A stretch of DNA of 64,000 nt from Liquidambar formosana (taxonomy: Eukaryota > Streptophyta > Magnoliopsida > Saxifragales > Altingiaceae), in NCBI GenBank assembly GCA_039720395.1, contig CM077820.1, positions 9,709,338-9,773,337 of the forward strand, given 5' to 3'. Position 1 is the first letter of the stretch; the number at the start of each line of letters is the position of its first letter. Below the pieces are notes generated by a model that saw only the letters and a list, made by a program, of their open reading frames with translations, made no database searches and was not told the origin of the DNA. The translations under genes were made by a program, and so were the position numbers. This document shows positions 47,710 through 57,866 of the stretch, piece after piece.

Positions 47710-49124
47710 AGTGATCTTAGTAATTTTTTCATCTACTACTAAAAAAAAAAATGTAGCAGCTAGGTCGTCAAAGTTAATTTTATTGCATTATATGTTCATT
47801 TTTCATTAAATTAAAAGATACTTTATGGTGATCTCGTCGCCAATATATATATATATATATATATATAAGTATTTTAAAATGCTTGACAACATTCAGCTTG
47901 AAAGGCGCCCAAATTAAATTGAAGAAAAACTTGGACATAAGTGATGTAGATTTTTTTTAATCTCTTGGGAATTTTTTAATTTATTTTTTATATAGAAAAA
48001 AAGGGGACGATTGAAGTTATTCATTTATTTTTTCATTAATTTTCTGAAATTAATTTTTTAAATTTTGGCAAACCCAAACTAAATACATTTCAAAATTCAA
48101 AATCTTCAGTTTTGTTGAAACATGACCCAAAAAGTTTGAATTTGTAAAAGATGAGTAAATAATTAAATTTTCTAAAAAAACATCATACAAATTCAACGCC
48201 ATGATTTAAATGCACTTCAGAAATTTCATTAGAAGCAAGTTGCTGTGCCTTTGACCCATGAGAAGATGGGATTAGGCAAGAGGAGTTACTATCTATAACA
48301 ACAATTTCCTTATCTTTCCTAAATTATTCACTTTCTTTGTTGTCATGCATTGCCCACACAAGTCTCGAGACCCCAAAGACTTGAACATTTAGTATTTAAT
48401 TTGATTAGTGAAAAATATTAAATACAATTAGTACTTGCTTTTTGTATATTAAAAAGTCATTAGAAGCTAGTAGTTGAGCCTTTGACCCAATTTCCATATT
48501 TGTTTTTTCTAAAAGCCATGTTATCACTTGTAAAACTGGGAGCATTGGAAAGGGAGGGATGTATATTCCAATAAAAGCTATTATGAGGGCACCCGTATCA
48601 GTGTATTGAGGATCTTTCTCTCCTTATTTAAGGTAAATTGCACGATTTTCAAAACACACCAAACCATTAAATAGAGGACCTTTCAAGATTCTTGAGAACA
48701 AAATTTCATAGTAAAATGAGGATGAGATTATTTAATTTCCACACCCTTTTTTTTGGTAATCCTTATCCTTCAATGGATTAATAGCTCTTAATTTTTTGTT
48801 AATCCACACTTCCCAGTGGAATGGTATGATCATATATACTCTGTAATCAAAATTTTATATTACCTCTCATATATTCAATGCTATTTAACTAAGATTCTTC
48901 ATTATACATAGACCACGTGATGTGCGTCATGCCTAACGGTTAACTTTCCGTCACATTTTGGGAGTTGTGGATTAATTTATTGGCTCTCAGAATGTGCTTT
49001 GTTTGATAGAAAGGCCAGATTAAAGAAATAAAATAATTGAGGTTCTATGTGAGTCCCACAGGCAATATAATAAGAATAATAATAATAATAATAACAATAA
49101 GAATATATATATATATATATATTC

Positions 49125-49155
<31 letters not shown>

Positions 49156-49520
49156 GAGGAGGAGTCCTATTTTTCTTCTTCCATGATATAATATTATTAA
49201 TTTCATTCTCTTTCTATGCACCTGCAAGGGTTGATTGTTTATACTAAAATATATTTATGAGAAAATCCTTATTTTGGATTCCTTAAATCTTTGGTGCATG
49301 TAAAAAACAAAGGAATAACAGATTAAAGGATTACAAAAGAGTAAGGGGGAGGTTATTGACATAATCAATTTGATCTTATCAACTACTAGGAAAACACCTA
49401 GCACCTGCTGGCATGGACCATTATTGATTTTATTGGATTATATGCTAATATTTTTTAAATTAAAAAAAGATTATATTTGTGCAAAATAGAAAACATTTTA
49501 AAGTAGCTAGGAAGTGTGTG

Positions 49521-49563
<43 letters not shown>

Positions 49564-50057
49564 GCAGATCTAAGCACGCATAACAAATATATCCATCTAG
49601 AACGTTATTTTAAAATGGTTGACTACGAATTAACTTGAAAGCCAAATTTGAGAAAAACTAAGAATCAAATAATATTGCAGCGTTTCTCTAATTAAGTTGA
49701 AAAGTTATTTCTCACTGGATTCTTGGCATACGAATGCCTCTTTAAATTTTTACTCGAATAGGCACATAGGCACTGGAATGAACAAGAAAGGATCACTGTA
49801 ATTTGTAAATTGGGATCGATGTGCTGAATACATTAAGCTAAATAATGGACAAATTATTGAAACGCTTTCAAAATTAGAACCATGCATTACTCAAGAGTTG
49901 TGGCACTATATATATATAGATATATAGATATATACGTATTCATATCTTCTATCTTCGAAAGAAATAGAAATACAGTTGGCATTTTAATTTGTACCAAAAT
50001 TTCCTGGTGGTGTCAATCAAATACCATCGCTGTCATTAAACAACCCAAGTCAACTTT
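47710..50057. other. Duplicated block between C and the CACTA element
   Basis: Collinear with 22280-23130: 47820-48180 matches 22280-22570 and 49757-50050 matches 22990-23145. A second copy of the 150-bp repeat lies at 48900-49080. Microsatellites (TA)n(GA)n occur at about 49103-49150 and 49519-49562. No gene seen. Confidence 0.6.
49103..49150. repeat. (TA)n TTCGA (GA)n microsatellite
   Basis: About 10 TA units followed by about 12 GA units. A similar compound tract is at about 49519-49562. Confidence 0.8.
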
Positions 50058-50631
50058 TGATGTAGTGGAAGCTTATGAAAGAAAAAGGGCACCGCCTTCT
50101 TCTTAGAAAATCACTCGAATCCACGAGTAAAGATAACACAACTCGAATCCACGAGTAAGGAGAAATAAATCTCAGCAAAGAAATTCTTTATTAATCAAAA
50201 CATAACCTTACAATGAAAGGAGGTAGCCTTTATATAGGCTGCAAAACCTAATTTGACTAGAGCTATAACTTTCGGAAAGAAATAACTAAAATAAGGAAAA
50301 ATACTAAAAATTCCAAAAATAAAGAAATTCTAATTAAAAGCAAAATCAAAGCCCTAAACTTAAGCAGCAAGGTGGCCAAATAAGGACTCCAAATGGACTT
50401 ATAGGATTCCAAATTGAATAAGGAAAAAGAGTGGCTGGCAAGGAAATTCGTAATAGGAAATCTGCTAACGACCGTAGGTACGGTTGGCCTGACCGTAGGT
50501 ACGGTTGATGGCAAAATGTTATTATGCAAAAACTGTTCCCAACTGTAGGTATGGTTTACTTGACCGTAGGTACGGTTATATGCAAAAAGGTATTTTGGCT
50601 TCTGATTGGTCTTAACTTCTGTCCTACATCA
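50058..50631 (-). mobile_element. Solo LTR of the 30012-30498 family, 574 bp
   Basis: On the minus strand it begins TGATGTAGGACAGAAG and ends GCTTCCACTACATCA. A perfect duplication ACTTT flanks it (50053-50057 and 50632-50636). It has TATATAAAGG near 50238-50229 and two ACTCGTGGATTCGAGT motifs, as in the sister copy. Unlike the sister, it holds four copies of the 14-mer CCGTAGGTACGGTT (50472, 50493, 50543 degenerate, 50564). It interrupts a segment that is uninterrupted at about 23.15 kb. Confidence 0.88.
50472..50577. repeat. Four copies of CCGTAGGTACGGTT inside the LTR
   Basis: Starts at 50472, 50493, 50543 (two mismatches) and 50564. The word is near-palindromic around GTAC and lies in the U3 part of the LTR, where transcription-factor sites would be expected. 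On the minus strand it contains ACCTAC, like a MYB AC-element core (inference). Confidence 0.65.
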
Positions 50632-52425
50632 ACTTTCGTCAAAAAAATGTCTTGACAAGGCCAAATTGATTAGAAAAGCTGCAAAGAGAATATTGTAGGG
50701 GAATAATCACCTTTTACTTTGCTCAAGAAAAGAATGTACCTCGATGAAGAAAAAAAAAGCTAGAAATTAAAATAGTTAGTAATTGACACTACAGGAAAAT
50801 GGGCCTTTAGCGACGGCCGCGACCGTCGCTAACACATCAACAAAACGTCGCTACATGTGTTAGCGACGGCCACCGTGGCCGTCGCTGACCGTCGATAAAG
50901 GGGGGGGTCGTTAAAAGTTTAGCGACGGCCAACAAGCGTCACTACTTGAAATTTCCCACCATTTTCGATTGTCACCATCCCCTTTTTAATGACGGGTATT
51001 TTTTTTTAGCGAGGCTCAGTACCCGTCGCTAAGTCCTTCTTCACGCCAAAAAAATTGGAGGGAAATGTTTTTAGCGAGGGTCGTTGACCGTCGCTAAGTC
51101 ATTTTTCCCACCAAAAAACCTAATTGAAAAATGATTTAACGACGGTCGGTGACCGTTGCTAAACCATTTTTCCCACCAGAAAATAGTTGAAAAATGATTT
51201 ATCGACGGTCAGTGACCGTTGCTAAATCATTTTTTACTGTCGATAAATCATTTTTAGCGAGGGTCATTGACCGTTGTTAAATAATTAATTAGATGGCTCA
51301 AAATGTCACTAAAAGCATCTCTTGAAAGATAAAATTTGGATTTAATTTTTATTATTTGTTCGCTTAATTTGTATACATCTCAAGCATTAAAGCTATATCT
51401 TGTGGCAAGCATCCCCCAATTTGCATAATAGGTAAAATCTCATAACATTCAAACATATAAAATTCATCCATATATAACATCAAAAACATGCATGGAATCT
51501 ATATAACTTGAACATAAAACTGTACTTAGTTACATTATCAACTAAAATGTACCCAACCAACCACTATTAAACAAATCTCAAACACTTTTCATATCCCATG
51601 CCAAAACACCAAGTGAAATTCAAGAAATTATCCAAATCATTAATTCACTCCCAAAATACCAAAAAATGTGAGATTGTCTAATTCAGTATTCACTCCTCAA
51701 AAGAGACTAAGGCACAAAAGGTAAAAGCTATGACTAAAAGTCCATGTAGCAAGCATCCCTAGCTTAGGCCTGCAAAAAAGGGGAAAAAAACGGATACAAA
51801 AATTAGAAAACTAATCTCACAACCAATAGACAATCAATAACAAAATTATGCTTCATTTTGGTTGCAAAATACACCAACAAAACTAAATGAATGAACAAGA
51901 AAGTCATTATGATTGAACTAAGAATGAACAAGAAAGTCAAAAATAGACATAATTATTTTGAAAACATTTTTTAGAAAATCCGGCATGGTTTCGTTTGTAA
52001 TTAGGACATACCAAGTTATCGACTAGTTAAAAAACCTGTAGAAAAATACATTTATAATCATTTCCAACCCATTCACACTATATTTATAATAAACATACGC
52101 CTAAACTTCAATAGTACAGGTCATTAACAAACACACCAAGTTATCTACAAGTAGTAAGTAATAGCAATAATATGGAATTTGTTTGGTAGCATCTCCATTT
52201 CCATTTAGCTTGATATAAAAGCATATATTATGGATTTTTTTTAAGGTAGAATTCTACAAAGAACACTCGAAGAATCAATTTCACCCAATCTCTATTATAA
52301 ACTCAAATAAATGACAGCCAAACCCTAAAGAGATAAAGATCATTTCAAAGCATCATAATTCATGTCTAATCTAGAAGTTGTATATCTAGAAAAAACAGCA
52401 CCCAAAAAAAAATACCTGTAGTCTA

Positions 52426-53787
52426 TCAGCGCCTATTCTGTTGAAATTGCTGAGTATATTGCGCCATAAATGCCATCATTTTCTCTTGTATCCGCTCCTC
52501 CATCCGCTCCTCAATCTTTTTTGTCTCCTCTTGTACTCGCTCCTCAATCTTTTTTGTCTCCTCTTGGACTCGTTCCTCTATCCTCTCACACATGTTGGTC
52601 TTTAATTGATCCATCTCATTGAGGACATTCCCAAGTTTATTGCATACTTGAGAATAACTACCAAATGAGGATTGGCCAGATGTTTTTGGACCCAAGACTT
52701 TACTAGGCGGTGCACCAAGGCCATAGCCATGCATACGACCATGTCTCACAGGACCAGTAGCCGTAATATAGAATTCATTGGGTGTGAGTGATGCAGATTC
52801 TTGATTGGCTAAATATTCATCAAATTTTTCCTACATTAGAAAAAAATACACAAAACAAAGTATAATACTCATTAAATGTGAAGGAAAACATTGTTAAATG
52901 ACAAATGAATTGCATAACTTTGAGATATAAAAAGATAAATTATCAAAAACATTGTTAAATAACAAATGAGTTGCTTAACTTTGAGACATAAAAAGAAAAA
53001 TTATCATCTAATTAGTGAGATGAAAAGATGCAAGAAGAGGTCAAGGAAAGATATACAGGGAACTAAGGTTTAGAAATTGTTCTAAAAATCATCTTTTAGG
53101 CTTACAAGTTCAATGATAATTATTCAAAAAGCTTCAAATATCTCACAACTAGTTCAGTGAAATAATTAACTTGCAAAAGGAACATGTTTACATACCAAGA
53201 TTTCAGTAACTTTTACATTTTTTTTCGCATGAGTTTTCATAAACAGATCAATTTGAGTAGGTTCATAGTCCTCGGTTGTCATATCTTCTCTATAACATGC
53301 GAAACTCTTAGATCCCCCGGTATGTAAGACTTCCAATAGTGCACGATTACCTGAATTCTTCTCTGCTACAGCCTGCATAAATTCAGCAACAATATAATGA
53401 TTAATTGACCTTAAAAAAAATTAATTTAAACAAACTTATCATATAATACCTGAACCTCTGGCTTGCTCCAATAATCCACAAGCCACTTCCAATCTTCAAC
53501 CGTGACATTTGGGGGACGATTTTCTCATCACTACTAATTTCGTTTTCATAGATATCTTCCCCATGACGTGTCCAAATGGTATATGTTGACATTATCCCAT
53601 GCCATAATAAGTGGCTATTCGCATTTACTCGATCTTGTAAGAGCACATTGCGACATTTACAACAAGGACACTGGATCTTGTCCCCAAATCTTGTATTGGA
53701 AAAAGCAAAATCTAAGAATATTTGAATTCCAGCTACATATTCAGGGGTATCTCTAGGCTTCCCAATCCAACTTTTATCCATCGGCAA
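52426..53787 (-). pseudogene. CACTA transposase-associated gene, broken
   Basis: Three exons are seen: about 53787-53450, 53372-53196 and 52830-52426, each with GT-AG borders. Exon 1 begins MPMDKSWI and contains the Cys/His-type block CPCCKCRN...HLLWHGIMSTY...WTRHGE of the transposase-associated domain (Pfam Transpos_assoc style). Exon 2 has LLEVLHTGGSKSFACYRE and exon 3 a coiled-coil of repeated EERVQEETKKI units, both usual in Transposase_24-type plant proteins. Exon 1 changes frame near 53510-53530: the conserved WKWLVDYW-like end is in another frame from its start. The catalytic DDE gene is absent. Confidence 0.8.
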
Positions 53788-54144
53788 ATCCCCTTCAAGG
53801 AATGGCAGCTTTTATTATTACAAGCAAACTGATATATATTATAATGCACATACAAACATTTAATATATTTAACCAAAAGATGCATAGTGAGGAAAATCAC
53901 ACGATGAATAGCATTTGTTTATATGTTAATAAATGTGCTTTCTAGCTGTACTATAGTTAATCTCTTTCTCTGTTTTTTTGTCTTCTAATAATTTATGTTT
54001 CTTGTAAATTTCTCTAACCTTTTCAATTTGTTCAATCAAACAGAATAAATATCAAAGAAATTCAACCAAGAGACAACATTCTAATATTGTTTTATGTCAA
54101 AATTTCCTGAAGGTTCATTATCGTTATTTTTATTATTTTCCCTC

Positions 54145-54340
54145 CATGTTTTTTTTTTTTTTTTTTGACGAAGTAATAATATGTATTGAAACCAAAAGGG
54201 CTTAACCCTCGTACATAAGACATATACAAGTGAATAGCATGGCCTCCCTATAACAAAACCAGGGGACCAACAAAATAGGAGAAACAACAAACCCCCACTC
54301 CCAACTAAAACTTAAGGGAGTCAATGAAAGATAAAAAAGA
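54145..54340 (-). mobile_element. Probable LINE 3' end nested in the CACTA element
   Basis: A poly-T run (about 54150-54167) followed by GACGAAGTAATAATATGTAT and A/C-rich non-coding sequence resembles the other antisense LINE tails. No target duplication was defined. Confidence 0.45.
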
Positions 54341-56760
54341 AATGAAACAACCACCGTTATAGCTACTAAACCACCAATAGAGATATTTAATCAAAAAAGC
54401 TTACAACAAACACTCCAACCCCAACTTTTCGAAAGACCCTAAATCTTTATGCCCTTGGTATTCTCCACAATCAAATATAACATTACAGACCAAAAGATTT
54501 GGAAAACATATGGTAACATAGTTGAGACATGTTGCCAAAATTGATTACCAACTATAAAGCAGTACCGAGGCTTTAAGATTGAAAGCAAGAATATTAATAA
54601 ATAGATGTCTTTTTTTATTAAGGTTGAAATTAGAAAGAATAATAATAAGCCATTTCATGTGCCTGTGCCATTACTAAATGCAATAACTATTATGACGTAA
54701 CACATTTAGTGACCATCCCACTCTGAAAATAGTATACTTCAAAATGCATACAGGTTTTCTGTTTTAGGAATTCCATAACAAGATCAGACATTTTTTGCAG
54801 CAATCAATACCTCCTACAAACAATTCAATTTTTCATTTTTTAATAACAAAAATAGGCATTCTCGTTGGGCAACTTTTTCAACTTTCAATCCAAGCCATCC
54901 AATCTCTCATTCAAGGGTTTAGATTAACTTGGCATGGTGCTAAGTTTTATCAACTTAACACTAAATCCAATTCCCATTGCAATGTGCAAGCTGAGATATA
55001 AATGCAAGCTCATACACATCCTAAAATAGGCAGTGAACGAAAAATAGATCAAACATCATAGCATTACCACATCCATTTAATACATATCCTAAAACAGATT
55101 CGAATGCTTTGGAATGATACTGTAATACTCTATAGTATGTGCAAAATTGAAATATGTTAGGAAAATGCATAATAGATCAAACATCATAGCATTACCACAT
55201 CCATTTGCTTATTTGTTGAAGAAGCTTCCTCAAAATTTAAATTAGTTATCAGTCCATGCGCTCTTCATGTATGACTTATATGGCCATCATTTCTCTTCAA
55301 TTTCACCTCAAAGGGAGAACTATCATTCTGCCAACTTTAGAGGTGCTTTTACCACTTCACTCATGTTGCGCAGATTAATCATAAATAGCATGTTGCACCA
55401 AAACTGGGACTGTTTGGGAGGGTCACCTATAGTGTTGTGTTATTTTATTTATCAAAGATCGATTGCCACCCATAGCCTGCTCTATTTTGTTTAGCAGCCT
55501 ATCATTTTGCCACAAAGTTAACAACAGTACCCAATTTCCCACCCTTAAATCTACTCATAGGAAACAGAAAAATTGACCTCTTGGGTTGTTTTTTATTACA
55601 ATCCGAACCATATCATTGCACCCAGAAAAATGTCTAAGAACGTGCCTTAAATTTTAGTTCTGGAATCTTGCTTACTAGCTAGGAACCAGTCTGATTCAAG
55701 TCCTTTCATGTTTATTTGGATATGGCCTATATGGCTCAAGTTCACACTGTTACATCATACCATTTTAGTTCTTTGAGTGGCAAGTATATCTGAATCCATT
55801 TTGTCCATTCCTTGGTAGCAATGAGTTATCATTAGGCCAAGATAACTATAATACATATTTACCATTTAGTTGGCAGTGTGGTGAGCTTCATCCTCCATCA
55901 CACTAAGAGTTTTTTTTCTTTTTTGCTCTTTTAAAATTATAGAGTGGGAAAAAATTAAATCTGGCAAAACCTCTAGCTGGATCTACCTAAAACATCATCT
56001 TGAACAATTTTCTTAAGTTCCCTTGGAAAACCCCTTAACTGTATCTCTAAGGATCTGATCACATAGCCTAATCATGTAAGGTAATCAACAGTTTTATTTC
56101 ATTTACTATACACATGCTGAGCACAAGTTCATTAAATATGTTCCTACTGTCCTCTACCAAATTTGCAACCATAATATAAAGAATCATATCATATTACTTG
56201 AACACAAAGCAACGAAACAGAACAGTCTCGTCAATGGAAATGAAAAAGAAAAAACAGCATAGCCACCTTACCTTCTTACTTATGGTTAACAAATTGCTGC
56301 AATTTTCTGCTTATCTGATAAAAATAAGAAGAAGAAGAGGGAAACAAAATCAGGAAATAAAACTAAAGCCCAGAATCTCACAAAATAGAAGAAATATGTA
56401 GCCAGAACAAAAATCCTATCACAATACCAAAAAAAAAAAACAAAAAAAAAAAGGACATTAGTACACAAAAAATGCAGAACGCTTCAAAATTGATTGGTCT
56501 GACCTTCAAAATTGCAGAAAATAAAAAGAAGGAAACTAAAAATCAAAAACAACCGATCAAAACCTTCAACATTGACACTCCCAAGCAATTTACACTACCA
56601 AAAACATTAGAGGTGAGAGACAAACCTTAGCCGCTGATTCTCCAAAGCAAAACCGAGTTCCTGATTAAAACCTTAGTTCCTGATGAAAGTTATAGGTGCC
56701 CAGTTCCTGATTCTCTAAAGCAGAACAGTGACCACAAGAAAACTTTTCAGAGTCTGATAC

Positions 56761-56764
<4 letters not shown>

Positions 56765-56801
<37 letters not shown>

Positions 56802-56905
56802 GGATAGCTACCGTAGAACCCCTATGAGCAAAACAGAGCAAATCCCCGATAAGAACCCCCTTCACCAATTGAGGCCAATGAAACCCTCAGATTACCTTAT
56901 TTGCG

Positions 56906-56937
<32 letters not shown>
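56765..56937. repeat. (GA)n and (GT)n microsatellites
   Basis: (GA) of about 17 units at 56765-56799 and (GT) of about 16 units at about 56905-56937, both inside the CACTA element. Confidence 0.85.
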
Positions 56938-57184
56938 AACCCTAACTGCTCGATTGAGAAAAAACCCCAATCAAAAACGGAAACAAAAATACAATCTGAG
57001 GTTTGGTGATGCTAACATACTCTACAAATTTGGTTGGAACGATAAATAATCCAAGACAAAATGTCAGATGGGAAAGAAACCCCAACCCAGGAAGAAAAAA
57101 AAAAAAAAAAAAAAAAAACTGAAGAACAACCATGATCGAAGTAGAATAAAAATGAACTTACCGAAAAAGATAAGAAACAATGGG

Positions 57185-57440
57185 CGTTGAAGAGAGAGAG
57201 CGAGATGCTTCAATGGCTGTCGAAGAGAGAGAGAGTGAGAAGCTTCAATGGGCGCTGTCGAAGAGAGAGAGAATGAGAGGCTTCAATGGCGTCGAAGCGA
57301 GAGATTGAGAGGCTTCAACGGAAGTCAAGGGGGAGAGATAGAGAGGTAGAGGCTTCCATTGGCGTCTGAGAGAGGGAGATTGAGAGCTTCAATGGCCGTG
57401 AAGGGAGAAAGAGAGATTGAGAGCTTCGGCTGCATATGTG
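57185..57440. repeat. Minisatellite of about seven degenerate units
   Basis: Units of roughly 32-42 bp combine GAAGAGAGAGAG, a GAGAGGCTTCAATGG-like core and a GTC end. They lie between the right subterminal array and the coding part, where the element's minus-strand promoter or leader is expected. The open frames across it are products of the repeat. Confidence 0.8.
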
Positions 57441-57866
57441 AAGGGCAGAGTGAGAAAGTAACGAACCAAATGAGGAGGAGGGAGATGAACAGGGCATTAG
57501 GGCGCGTGCGGGGCATTAGCGAGGCATATGCTGACCGTCAGCAAAATATAAGATGAATGTAAACGACGGCGTATTATTTATTTTTAATTTTGGTGAGGGG
57601 CAATTGACCCTTGCTAAACGAACATATATTGACAGTGCTTTTCTGGCCCTCGTTAAAATCCATTCTAGTGACGGTCAGACTTGTGAACGTCGCTATCCAT
57701 TGTCGCTAGGTAGCCAAATTCCAAGCGGGAAGAATTGGCGCCACTCCACAATTTACCTTTAATGACGGTCAGACTTGTGAACGTCACAAAACTACCCTCT
57801 AGCAACTATTATTAAGTGACCGTCACTAAAGTTTGGTCGCTAGAGGCCCATTTTCCTGTAGTGTGA

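Larger units (their letters stand above)
53788..57184. other. CACTA interior without clear genes
   Basis: AT-rich sequence upstream of the transposase-associated gene. It contains a probable antisense LINE tail (about 54145-54340), (GA)n (56765-56799) and (GT)n (about 56905-56937). No captured host gene could be recognised. Confidence 0.5.
50787..57863 (-). mobile_element. CACTA (En/Spm) DNA transposon, 7077 bp, non-autonomous
   Basis: Terminal inverted repeats begin CACTACAGGAAAATGGGCC at both ends, about 28 bp with one mismatch. A 3-bp duplication TGA flanks it (50784-50786 and 57864-57866), the rule for CACTA elements. Subterminal arrays of GCGACGG/CCGTCGC words fill about 50800-51290 and 57500-57845; these are the usual transposase-binding regions. 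Coding traces (52426-53787, minus strand) belong to the accessory transposase-associated and Transposase_24-like parts. No DDE transposase_21 domain is visible, so it is probably mobile only with help. The paralogous site near 23.27 kb (AATTGATG) is empty. Confidence 0.95.

Noticed and set aside
50787..51290. Regular GCGACGG/CCGTCGC repeats, resembling an array with spacers
   Set aside because: They are CACTA subterminal repeats in a plant element; units are irregular and in both orientations, so not CRISPR.
57315..57556. Overlapping open frames on both strands
   Set aside because: They are produced by the GA-rich minisatellite, which stays open in several frames.
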